Source: Allomyces macrogynus ATCC 38327
Taxonomy: Eukaryota; Blastocladiomycota; Blastocladiomycetes; Blastocladiales; Blastocladiaceae
Direction of reading: 5' to 3'
DNA length: 29,025 nucleotides
Assembly (NCBI GenBank): GCA_000151295.1
Contig: GG745367.1
Location: 116,128-145,152, forward strand
Shown here: positions 12,001 to 21,100 of the stretch, in pieces
How positions within the stretch are numbered: position 1 is the first letter of the stretch
How the letters are laid out: every line of letters begins with the position of its first letter
The notes under the pieces: generated by a model
What the model was told of the DNA's origin: nothing
The model's database searches: none
Seen by the model: the letters and a program-made list of their open reading frames with translations, nothing else
Translations under genes and position numbers: made by a program

Positions 12001-12503
12001 TCGTCAAAGAAACGCTTGGCATCGGCCTCGAAATCAGTCCCGCTCACGTACCCGCCTGCCGACGCGCCGCCACCCGGGCCGCCGGACCCCCCACTCCGCC
12101 CCGATGCGACCGAATCAAATCCGCTCCCTTGCCGCGCGCGTAACGGCGGCGGCACTCCACTCATGCCGGACACGCTCGAGCCGACTTCGCTCGTGGGTGA
12201 CGGCGGCGCGCCCCCCACCAGACTCTTCCAATTCCCGGACCCAAACTTGGCCGCCCAGCTCTGGTCGCGGCGGTGGCCACGGGCCTGTCGCGCGTCGGAT
12301 TTTTTAGGGATCAGGGCGGGCAGGGCAGGGCCGAGCTGGTCGCGGTCGCTGCCCGAGCGTGCGAGCGATGGTGGAGTTGGTAGGGGCGGGGCATCGGGGG
12401 CGCCGCCGTACTGTGCGCGCGCTTCGGCGACGGCGTGCGTGCGCATGCGCGACTTGTTGCGGCGCAGGGTCGTGACGGGGGATAGGGCGTTGGGATCGCT
12501 CAT
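9027..12503 (-). CDS. EXO84: Exocyst complex subunit Exo84
   Basis: Five exons on the minus strand: 12503-11981, 11907-11095, 11031-10288, 10214-10120 and 10046-9027, encoding 1064 residues, longer than yeast Exo84 (753). Exo84 is one of eight exocyst subunits tethering secretory vesicles to the plasma membrane. Residues 1-170 are low-complexity and basic. The Exo84 core starts at about 170 (FQPEEY, then LKSNVYKNYAEF) with a coiled-coil heptad region to about 250. A PH domain spans about 320-422 (YTGVLIELD, QLYVLSDYLFV, WLHLLKRA). The helical C-terminal domain follows, with a Pro/Ala/Ser-rich insert and a last helical segment (DIHYLLKSLPP). The 73-bp intron at 10287-10215 (donor GTGCGT) resolves what looks like a frameshift between PWRN and DYHDGITKSMMQF. 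Other introns are 63-73 bp. The ATG at 12503 begins MSDPNALSP; upstream in-frame residues look like leader. Confidence 0.87.
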
Positions 12504-13128
12504 GGTACCAGGCCGATCCGACGTGTGAGCAGGCGGGTGGGCAGCTTGAATGTAATCGACGCGGTGCTGCGGCAGGGGCACGAGTTGGGCGGCGAGAATC
12601 AGTTGCAGCAGGTGCGGATCATTCCTTGACGGGCAGTCTCAAGGGCAGCTCGAATGCAATGGTGGATGGAATCGTGCAGGGTAACGGAAAGTAGCAGCAA
12701 CATTCAGCGACAGACGAGGGCGGTGACGCGGGGCGATACGACTGTTAGGTTTGACTTCGGAGCGCGACGTCTCCCCTCCCNNNNNNNNNNNNNNNNNNNN
12801 NNNNNNNNNNNNNNNNNNNNNNNNNNNNNNNNNNNNNNNNNNNNNNNNNNNNNNNNNNNNNNNNNNNNNNNNNNNNNNNNCGACGATCGCCGACCCCTCG
12901 CTCCCGCGCTTTGCCTATCCGTCCTGCCGCGTCCAACTTGCTGCACTGCCGCGTCAGATAGACGATCTCGCTCCGGGACCCCTCCCTCGCCAGCGATCCC
13001 GGCCCCCTCTCGCACCCTGCACACCATCGCGCCCGCTTGCAGCCCGCTCCAGTGCGTCGCATTGCCTGCCTGCACATCCTCCGCCCCAACCTGATCCGTC
13101 CGCCCCTGGCGCCTGCAGCATCGCCACC
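12504..13128. other. Divergent upstream region between EXO84 and the FAM177-like gene, with an assembly gap
   Basis: This interval of at least 525 known bases separates two start codons facing away from each other, so it should hold both promoters. 12781-12880 is 100 Ns, the usual placeholder for a gap of unknown length, so true spacing cannot be read. After the gap the plus strand is C-rich, as expected of a leader, up to the GCCACCATG start at 13129. Confidence 0.6.
12781..12880. other. Assembly gap (100 N)
   Basis: Exactly 100 unknown bases. Any exon inside would be invisible. The flanking genes do not need it for completeness. Confidence 0.99.
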
Positions 13129-13686
13129 ATGACCCCCAACGACACGCCCTTTGTTGACCTCGAGGCCGGCGACCAGCCAGGCAACGCGCACCAGGCCTCG
13201 TCCATGCCGGACCTGCGCTCCGCCGGCTCCTCGTCGTCGCTCGTCGCGAATTGCCCGGCCCCGCTCGTCCGCGCCGCATCCGCCGCACTCAAAGTGATCG
13301 ACTGTGTTGGGCTCAAGGTGGCCGACATGCTCGGGCTCACGTCGTCGCGGTACTCGGAATATTACGAGGAGGCGATTTTCGAGGGGCAGCAGGTACCTAC
13401 GCTCTTACGCCGATCCGACCACGAGGAATGTCGCTGACAGCGTTTGTTCCACTAGCACCAAAAACACCTGATCCGGCAATCGCTTGCGCGGTCGGCCGCC
13501 AACAAGGCCGCGCCCGTCAACGACTTTGGCATGGTGGCCGCACAGCCCGTTGCGACGGCCGTGATGCAGGCGCCAAGTGGGTCGCCGGTGAGTCGGATCA
13601 ATCCGGCGAGTGTGCCGATTGCGCCGTCGCCGATGCCGGGACAGGAGGGACCTGGTGGGATGGAGAACGCGACTCTGCAGGGGTAG
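13129..13686 (+). CDS. Small protein related to the FAM177 family
   Basis: Two exons, 13129-13392 and 13456-13686, separated by a 63-bp GTACCT...CTAG intron in phase 0, encode 164 residues. The ATG sits in a perfect GCCACC context. The middle, VIDCVGLKVADMLGLTSSRYSEYYEEA (shown here as two pieces: VIDCVGLKVADMLG and LTSSRYSEYYEEA), resembles the C-terminal half of the FAM177 domain, where a Gly-x-x-hydrophobic-Ala-x-x-Leu-Gly-Ile/Leu-Thr-x-x-(Lys/Arg)-Tyr core is followed by a charged helix. The usual N-terminal FAM177 piece (an I-x-F-S-D-G-like motif) is not evident. The C-terminal about 75 residues are Pro/Ala/Ser-rich and probably disordered. FAM177 proteins have no settled molecular function; animal members have been linked to the Golgi. 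The assignment rests on one short motif and is moderate at best, though the gene itself looks sound. Confidence 0.6.
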
Positions 13687-14081
13687 GACTGGACTGGCCG
13701 GAGGACATGGGAAAGATGGAAATGAACCTTTGATTGCACTTGTTATTTGCGATTTGAAAGGGGCCTTGAACGCTCTCCACCCCGCAGTCGGCCGATGGCG
13801 GGCCAAGGCTGGCCGATCTGTAAAGTCGCCGAGCACGACCAACCACGACCGTCCCAGTAGGCAGCAATGTGAATTGACGGAAAAGCCAATCCAGCACGCA
13901 CGAAAGAGGGCCTTAATGAATGCAAACGGTTTCCTATTTCATTTCTTTCGAGCAATTCTATCACTATCACAGCTACGTACGAGTCGGCAACCGCAAGGCC
14001 GACAGCCGGGCCCCACAGGGTATATATCTCCTCGACGCGGACGACGCGCGCCCGCCGCCGCAATCGCGGCTCGACCTTGAT
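13687..14081. other. Convergent 3' intergenic region, nothing recognised
   Basis: About 395 bp between the FAM177-like stop and the chitin deacetylase stop. It should hold both transcript ends. No gene, repeat or RNA structure was recognised. Confidence 0.5.
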
Positions 14082-15725
14082 CTAGTTCTGGTACGCGACG
14101 TCGTTGTGGCACACGTACATGGGCACCTGCGTGAACCCCTTGTCGCGAATCAGCTTGAAGAACGACGCGACCACCTGCGTCGCCTTGAGCTGAATGTCGT
14201 GCTATGTAATTTACGAGTGAAGATGCGTCAGGATCCGATCTCGCCGCGCGGACAGAACCAACGGAATCAAACGCACGTTCAGCGCGATATGCGAATTCTT
14301 CGACGCCGGCGCATTGACCATCTCCGACGTGTAGTAACTCGTGATCCCGTTGACCGTCTGCGTATCCTGCCAGTCGTTCGAGTCGAGCGACCAGTAGACG
14401 ACGCGGTAATTGTACTTGGTCTTGATAATGTTCATCACGGCCGCATTCATATCGCCGTACGGCGGGCGCATGAACCGCGGGCGCTTGCCGCCAATGTACG
14501 GCCGAATCACCGCCTCGGTCTGGTCGAGCTCTGCAATGATCTGGTCCTCGTTCAGCGTGATCAGCGACGGGTGGCTCCACGTGTGCGACGCGACATGATG
14601 CCCGGCATTGATCACCGACTGCGCGACGCTCGGGTTATCGCGCACGTTCTCGCCAATCCAGAAGAAGGTCAGGCGGTACCCGGCAGCCTTGGCGGCGGCC
14701 AGGATCTTGGCCGTGTACTCCGGGTGCGGGCCGTCGTCATAGGTCGCGGCAAACATGCCGGGCCACCCGCACGACTGGTACATGCCAAACTCATCAGTCA
14801 CGTACGACGGCGTCGGCTTGCCGCCGACGGGGTTCCAGTCGGCGGGGGCCGGGAAGAGCGGTGTCGGGGCAGCACCGCCGGAAGTCGCGGCCGACGACGT
14901 GGTGGACGTGCGCGTGCTGGTGCTCGAGCTGGTCGTGCGTGTGCTCGTGCTCGTGGCAGCGCTCGTCGTGCGCGTGCTGGTCGTGCGTGTGCTCGTGCTC
15001 GTCGTGCGCGTGCTGGTCGCGGAACTCGCGCTCGTCGTGCGCGTACTCGTCGACTGCGGCACCGTGCTCGTCGCCGAACTCACGGCCGTCGAAGATTTGG
15101 CCCCGACCGACGCCGTCGTCGCCGTCGCCGACATGAGCGACACGCCACGCAGCGTGACGGGCCCCTCCCAGACAAAGTCGTTGATCTTCGCCGCGTCGAG
15201 CTGGTTCCACGCGGCGAGCGGCACGTTGGCCACGGCCACGTCGGCCGTGGGCGCGACGAACGTCACGTACTGCTCGGTCAGCTGGCTGTCGTTGGGCGGG
15301 TTGCACGACGCAAAAGCCTCGGACTTGACGCGCACGACCGTGCCCTTGGGCGCCTGGAACTCGAATTGCAGGGCCTTACCGCCGAGAACCGCACACTTGC
15401 CGTCGGGCGACACGACTTCGACAAAGTACCCGTTCTATTCGCGTCGAGATGCGTGATCAGTTTCGCGTTCGCGACGGGCGCGTGACAGACGGGAAGAACA
15501 GCGAACACGTACACTCGGCACAACGACCTGCCCCTTCGAGTACACGAGGTTCCCGTCGTCCGACCCGCGCCAGAGACCGAGCTTGTTGGTCGTGCCCGAG
15601 GTGGTCGTGAAATCGTCGACGAGTTGACCGCGCGCGGCTGACAGGAGCGCAAGCACCGTGAGCAGCGACAAGACCAGGCCGAGGCCGCGACCGCTGCGGC
15701 GTGCGTGCAAGGAGCGAGGAGCCAT
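14082..15725 (-). CDS. Secreted chitin deacetylase (CE4/NodB) with an N-terminal beta-rich domain
   Basis: Three exons on the minus strand: 15725-15513, 15434-14277 and 14201-14082, encoding 496 residues. It hydrolyses N-acetyl groups of cell-wall chitin to give chitosan. Residues about 13-34 form a signal peptide (GLVLSLLTVLALLSA core). Residues 36-170 form a beta-rich domain (VDDFTTTSG, LGLWRGSDDG, FEFQAP), plausibly carbohydrate-binding. A Ser/Thr/Arg linker covers about 172-257. The NodB domain covers about 280-496 with complete motifs: TYDDGP (Asp304 base, Asp305 metal), SHTWSH (metal His355 and His359), MRPPYG (Arg394), LDSNDWQ, and the closing His458-Asp459 formed only when the 75-bp second intron is removed. 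Both introns are GT-AG and phase 0. No C-terminal GPI signal is visible, so the protein is probably soluble or wall-bound. A TATA box lies about 140 bp upstream of the ATG. Confidence 0.9.
14917..15056 (-). repeat. Degenerate tandem repeat coding the Ser/Thr/Arg linker of the chitin deacetylase
   Basis: Repeats of a roughly 9-15 bp unit, in coding sense variants of AGCACGCGCACGACG, encode STSTRTT-type peptides inside the deacetylase gene. Such linkers are normally O-glycosylated and separate a binding domain from a catalytic one. The stretch is likely to vary in length between strains. Confidence 0.75.
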
Positions 15726-15785
15726 GGCTCGGGTAGGGTGTGTTGAGCAAGAATTTAAGGGGGAAGGGGGAAGCGCAAGTTGGCG

Positions 15786-15850
15786 CCAAGGGAGAGCAAA
15801 AGCGGAGGGAGGGAGGGAGGGGGGTGCGGAGGGAAGAGGGGCTGCCGCGG
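15786..15850 (-). promoter_or_regulatory. CT-rich leader or core-promoter tract of the chitin deacetylase gene
   Basis: On the minus strand this is an almost pure C/T stretch (repeated CCCTC units) between a TATA-like box and the start codon. Pyrimidine tracts in this place are common near fungal transcription starts. Confidence 0.45.
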
Positions 15851-15862
15851 GGGGTCGCCGCA

Positions 15863-15869
15863 TTTTATA
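15863..15869 (-). promoter_or_regulatory. TATA box (TATAAAA) of the chitin deacetylase gene
   Basis: TATAAAA on the minus strand, about 140 bp before the ATG at 15725, in otherwise very GC-rich DNA. The same heptamer stands upstream of enolase. Confidence 0.6.
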
Positions 15870-16252
15870 CGGCCGCGAGAGCCCATTGCGGGCGGTGAGC
15901 GCGCGTTGGCCATTGTGCTGGGCCGGTGCTGGTGGATAACGAGTGTGGTCGTTGGGCGTGAAGGATGATAATTACTGTGATCAGGGAACGTGACCGCGTA
16001 GCGAGGCAAACCGCACCGTCTCCCAAAAATTCGAGCTGCGAACCAACCGTCCACATCAAAGAGGACAATCGCGCCGCGCGCGAGCCTCTGATCGCAGCGG
16101 CTGAGCTGGCCTCGAGGAGGGGAGGGTGACAGGGCCGTAAAGCACGGGCACAATCCATTGGTATACATCTCCCAAGAAACCGCTGCAAACGACAAACAAA
16201 GACAAGAGCAACCGAGCAACAAGATCGATCAAAAAGAGCACTCGATGAAAGA
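15870..16252. other. Intergenic region upstream of the chitin deacetylase gene
   Basis: About 380 bp between the deacetylase TATA box and the stop codon of the next minus-strand gene. Nothing recognisable is present. It should contain the 3' end of one transcript and upstream control of the other. Confidence 0.4.
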
Positions 16253-17377
16253 TTACCAACCAAACCCACCCCACGCCGGCGCGTTCCTGCCCAGGACCCA
16301 CGTATCGACGCCGGCATTGGCAGCGGCCGTGACCGCAACCGACGCGTAGACGCTCCACTGCGCCGCCGCCAAGTCAGCAACCAAGTGCGCCACAAGCCGC
16401 TGCGCGTGCGGGTCCCCATCAAACCACGGATTGCCCGCGAGCTTGAGGACAATGTGCCCCGGGCGCGAGTGCGCGACAAGCGACACGCCCGTCGGCCACC
16501 GGCGCGCCAGACTCGTAATCAGGGCGTCGCGCGCATCGTCGGGGGCATCGACAATCACGAGCCGGTCGTGCGCCTCCCACCCGAGCGCAAACATGGGTGG
16601 AGCGTCCAGTGGGGCCGTCGTGGTCGAGGTCACTGGCGTCGGTGGTGGGGCAGACGACCGCATAAACACCCACACGTCCGCGTCACCGCCCTTGCGCGCG
16701 GTGGCCACGGTCGAGACGTGCCGCCACCCGCGCGCAGCCATACCGGCCAACACGCCGAGAATGATGCGGCGAACGAGAACAGCCTGTGCGACCGACCACT
16801 GCGGCTCGTTCCATGGATCTGGCACGTCGCGCGCGAGCTGGAGGATGTAGTGCGCTGGCACGTTCCAAAACTCGCGCAGGACGATACGGTCGAGCTTGAT
16901 TCCGATGCGCGTCATGTGGCGGTGCAGCGCAATCATGTCGTCTTCGGGGACGTCAACGGCGCGGAGCAGCGGTCTTGTCCCGCGGTAGAGCGTCAGCGAG
17001 CACGTGGCATCGTCAAACGGGTACTCTGGTGGTGGGTGCGGTGCGGTCGTGTCCGAGAGTGGGGGTGGGGGTGCATCAAGAGGATGGTACGGCGTATCAG
17101 GGTCCTCGGTCCACGTGTGCGTGCGCCGCGTGCTTGTGGTCGCCGTCGTCATGCGGTCGTCGTCGTCGATCGGCGCGTCGTCGAGATCGAGCTGGTCGAG
17201 CGCGTGGTCGACGATTGTGACGCGGTCGATCCAGTCGTCCATGTCGGCGGCCTGCGCGGTGATGCTGGCCAGGTCATCGTCGTCGCCGAGAAAAGCTGAC
17301 GTAGGACTTGTGCAGCTGACGACGGTTGCGGGTGCAGGTGGCAGAGTTGCTGTTGGTGGATGGTCGGTCGAGGACAT
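16253..17377 (-). CDS. Uncharacterised protein with two related C-terminal repeats
   Basis: Single exon, 374 residues from the ATG at 17377 (GCC context). An in-frame ATG at 17488 would add 37 residues of leader-like sequence. Residues 1-140 are acidic and Pro-rich with Asp runs, probably disordered. The rest contains two similar units, about 162-240 and 271-364. Each opens with DR(L/I)V, passes through a strand (ILQLA or VLKLA) and a PW pair, then a long helix, a (G/Q)W turn with a Ser-Thr/Val-Val strand, and closes with D-x-WV-(F/L)-x-R. From memory, fungal genomes hold uncharacterised proteins with a comparable KL-x-G-x-PW and GW pattern, but I know no function or catalytic motif. No signal peptide or membrane segment is visible. 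It is transcribed away from the CEP76-like gene, sharing a 488-bp divergent promoter region. Confidence 0.72.
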   Translation of the reverse strand: MSSTDHPPTATLPPAPATVVSCTSPTSAFLGDDDDLASITAQAADMDDWIDRVTIVDHALDQLDLDDAPIDDDDRMTTATTSTRRTHTWTEDPDTPYHPLDAPPPPLSDTTAPHPPPEYPFDDATCSLTLYRGTRPLLRAVDVPEDDMIALHRHMTRIGIKLDRIVLREFWNVPAHYILQLARDVPDPWNEPQWSVAQAVLVRRIILGVLAGMAARGWRHVSTVATARKGGDADVWVFMRSSAPPPTPVTSTTTAPLDAPPMFALGWEAHDRLVIVDAPDDARDALITSLARRWPTGVSLVAHSRPGHIVLKLAGNPWFDGDPHAQRLVAHLVADLAAAQWSVYASVAVTAAANAGVDTWVLGRNAPAWGGFGW

Positions 17378-17865
17378 GGCTGTGATCGGTCGGTCGGCTC
17401 GATCAGACAGACGGTGCTGCTGCCCGATCACTTGTTCAGCTGCAACACCGCGAGATAGAGCCGGCGTCGTCGAAAACAGGCTGTGCAAAGACGGCTGCGG
17501 GAAGTTGCGACTTGGAATAGCACGGCCAAGTGCGAGGATGGTGGTGGGCCGGTTCTTAGTGCAAGCGATGTGGTTCTTTCCGGTTGATTGGCTTGGGCGT
17601 GGGTGCTGCGCGGGATTGCGTGGTCGTGTGCGGCCACGGAGAGAACAGCAAGGATGGTTGGGGAGTGCGAGACGCGCAGAACTCCAACGGCCCGATCGAC
17701 ACCTTCAATCAACCCGCAACCGGTCGCCGACGACCCCGCTCACTTGCTGCAGTCGGCGCGCCATCAACTCATCACGACACCCGCGTTCGCTAGACAAGCT
17801 CATCGACACACGCCGGCAGCACGCTGATCGCCGGCGAATTGCGACGCTGCCTGCTGCAATCACCC
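17378..17865. promoter_or_regulatory. Divergent promoter region of the repeat-protein gene and CEP76-like gene
   Basis: 488 bp between two outward-facing start codons. No TATA box was recognised on either strand. Short frames in it have no recognisable domains. Confidence 0.45.
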
Positions 17866-20800
17866 ATGGCCACCTTCACCGAGTACCAGATCCGGCGCTA
17901 CCGCTTCATCTTTGCCCAACATGCCGAGGACGCCCTTGTCGAGCAGGAGCGCGCCTTTTCGAGCCAGGGGACCCCGTCCATGCCGCGCGCCCGCTCGGCC
18001 GCCAGCGACACGGACCCGGTCGAGTCCGAGTCGTTGACGAGCAGGCCCGGCAGTAACGTCCCGCCGCCCGCGTCGTCGGTACGAAGGCATCTCACCGACC
18101 AGAGCCACGGGACCATGGGCCACAGTACTCTCGGGCTCGGCGTGGCGCTCCGTGGCGGCGGCGATAGCGCCGTCAAGGACTCGAGTACGCTGCTCACGGG
18201 GTCAACGTCGCGCATTCCGAGCTTGATCAATGCAATTCGCGTTCACTCGGCCACCTCGTCGCGCGCTGGCCGCGCTGTGCTGGATTTCAAGCAGCCGGTT
18301 GTGGCCAATTACCGGCTGACTGTCCGCGAGCTGCATGCGCTCCTGGTGCGTCGATGGCGCGATTGTCCAACGATTGTCCCCGGCGCATCTGACGGCCCTG
18401 CTCCATCGACGGTAGCCTCGTTTTGGCCCGCCGCTGCCGCACGACGTGGTCAAGAGCATCATGTACCGCTACGACTCGTCATGCTCAGGCCTGCTCGACT
18501 TTGAAGACTTTCTCGAGTTTCTCGCCGACTACAACGTGACGCTCGAAATGAAGCGCGACGCCGCGCGACGACTGTTCCGGCTACAGCACGGCAACACGAC
18601 GGCCGAGGTTCGTGAACTGTGCCAGTCGCTCGGGTTCAGTCCTACCAACACGTTTCTCGTCGCCGCACTACGCCGCGCCCAGTCGGAGGCCGAGTTTCTC
18701 ATGTTTCTCAATCTCGACGACCCCGAGTTCTTGTGGGTGCCGTCCGACTCGCTCATGCGATCAATGCTCGACTCGGGCATCGTCTCCGACTTTGTCTTTC
18801 TCAGCCGCAGTCTATCAATCCGCGTCGTCGAGGCCGTTGGGCTCGACCGGTTCGTGCGCGCCAAGCGGCGCCTGGGCCACGGGATCGACTATGCGACACT
18901 CGACCCATATGTGCGCGTCACGGTCGCGGGCCAGACGCAGCAAACGTCGGCGCTGATGGGCACGGCCACGCCGCAGTGGGACCAGGAGCTGCAGTTTACG
19001 GTCGTGATCCCGCCGGGCGAGACGCACGATGTCGTGCAGTGGGTCGCGTGCCAGACCATCACGTTTGAGCTGTTCGATTTTAATAACGAAGGCGTGCTCA
19101 CACACGGCGAACTGCTCGGGAAAGGGCGGCTGCCGCTACTGCGCGCGCTGCTCACAGTCAAGCGGCCGTTTGAGGTGGCCGTCCCGATCGTCTGTCCGGA
19201 CCGGTTCGACCACCACGTCGTGCTGCATGTGCACGCGACGGACCGCACGCAGGAGCGTGGCGCGTTTGCCAAGGTGGTCGACGTGTGCCCCAAGACCGAG
19301 GAGGTGTGGTTCCGCAAGTATCCGGAGAAGATGAAGCGCGACTTGTGCCCCGAACAGGTGCGTGTTTGTCCCCGTTTCCGCTCCCTTCCTTGGCGACGAG
19401 ACGATGGTGCGCTGACCGCAATCCCCTCCGCATTCAGGCCTCGGCAGCAGAGCGCCGAGCTGCGTCGCTTTCCGAGGTCGACGAGGACAACGAGGACAAT
19501 GAGGACGACGAACTCGAGCTGCAAGAGTACTTTAAGAACATGATGGAGCAGCAAGCTAACTCGGTACGCTGGCTTTTGTGGGTGTCACGACCATTTTCTC
19601 TTGATTCAGCATCGCTGACGCAGCGCTCTCCACTTGCCAGATGACCCTTTGGAACTACTACCGCCCAATGGTCGAGTCGCTGCACCAGCTTTTCCCGCGG
19701 CGCAACTTCGCCATCCTCGGCCTCGACGAATCCAACATCTTCCGTCCGCTCACGTCGTTTGTGTGCCCGTTCAAGTTTTCCAGCACGCACACTCGGCACG
19801 ACCTGGCGCGGTTCGTCGCGCAAATCCCATTCTACGCGCCCTGGACGCCCTTTTCTGAGACGACGCACCGTCAACTCGCCAAGCTCTCGGCCAAGGTCGC
19901 GAACTTGCTGCACCACTCGACGCAGCCGCTCGCCAACGGCTATGGCGAGCCTGTTATCTGCGCCGAGTCGCGATCGAGCCAGATCGCGACACCTGCGTCC
20001 ATGGTCGCCCGCGGGTTCGGCAGTCTCATGGAACACGCGATCCTGCTCTGCTCACTTTTTCTCGGACACGGGTCTGACGCGTTTGTCGCTGTCGGCACGC
20101 ACCACGGGATGCACCGCGTGTGGGTCGTGACCGTGGACCGCATGGCCGCCGACGACGACCACCATCGCGGACTCGACGACGCAGCCCCCCTATCGCGGCG
20201 GTCGGGCAGTACGCAGGGGCTTGACGTGGAGGGGTTCACGGGCCGGTCGGCGCTCGCGCACGTGACGCGCCAGAACGCGCGGCTCAAGGTGCAGCACTGG
20301 AATCTGGTCGCGGGCACGGCGTGGAGCAGTTATACGCAGTCGGGGTTTGCGTTTGAGCGGGTCACGACGGTCTTCAATCACCAGAACGTGTGGTTCAATG
20401 TGCAGCGATCGGATTTGCTTGCGCGGCCCATTTTTTCGTGGGAGTTGAACAATCCTGCGTGCTGGCTGCCGTTCTTGTCGCCGGCGTGCCAGCCCGAGTT
20501 TGCGTCGGTCATGGGCTGCTTTTGTACGTTTCGGTCGTTGTTTATGTGCGCCCGAATCGGCGAACGGGCTCACAGCAATGCGGTCTTTCTAGACAATCCG
20601 CCAACGCAGCTGCACGACGTCTCGCTCACGTTCCCGCTCAACGACGTGGCCGCGGCCATGGCGCTCGGCCAGCTGATCAAGGAGTACCGCAAGAACCACT
20701 TGCTGCTCACGACGCGGTTCCACCGTGTCCTCTCGCTGTGGCTGCGCGACCAGATTGCCGAGCTCGAGGCGTGCAGATTGCGTGGCGCCATTCCGAACCT

Positions 20801-21100
20801 CAAGAATCCCGTGGAGCTGTTCCCGCCAGCATGCACTTTTTCGTACCGGTTCTTGCGGTTTCATGGGAAGCCGTCGCCCACGGCGATGCTCCAGTTCCTG
20901 GGTACGGATTCGACGCGTCTCGGTTACGGCTTTGCTGACTCGTCGACTGACTTGTGTTTCGCAATGTGGTAGTGGAGGGCGGGTACCTCGACTGCAGCGT
21001 GGCCGGGTGCGCGTTCGCCGTTGCAGTCTCGTCGTTTGTGCATCCGATGGGCGCTCGGACCGTGTGGGTGGGGGTTGGCATGGCGACGAACGTGACGTGA
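17866..21100 (+). CDS. CEP76: CEP76-like centriolar protein (C2 plus transglutaminase-like domain)
   Basis: Five exons: 17866-18345, 18416-19357, 19438-19563, 19641-20901 and 20973-21100, encoding 978 residues (human CEP76 is about 660). CEP76 is a centriolar-satellite and centriole protein that restrains centriole reduplication. Residues 1-160 are mostly low-complexity. About 180-191 is EF-hand-like (DSSCSGLLDFED). A C2 domain spans about 293-435 (VVEAVGLDRF, DPYVRVTV, PQWDQELQFTV). An acidic linker includes DEDNEDNEDDE. The CEP76 transglutaminase-like region is about 530-800, with RPLTSFVCPF, EHAILLCSLFLG followed by AFVAVGT, then VFNHQNVW, SDLL and the C-terminal TVWVGVG segment, matching the order in animal CEP76. 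The Gly-x-Cys nucleophile position reads GFGSLM, so protease activity is unlikely. Introns are 70-80 bp; three have CTGAC near the acceptor. CC2D2A shares the fold, but the FNHQ and EHA motifs favour CEP76. Confidence 0.82.

Noticed and set aside
93..12503. Possibility of a gene cluster or mobile element linking neighbouring genes
   Set aside because: The genes belong to unrelated housekeeping processes, and no transposase, integrase, terminal repeats or shared promoter structure were seen.
13920..15485. Plus-strand frame of 521 codons over the chitin deacetylase gene
   Set aside because: Antisense shadow. The minus strand carries complete CE4 motifs and phase-consistent introns.
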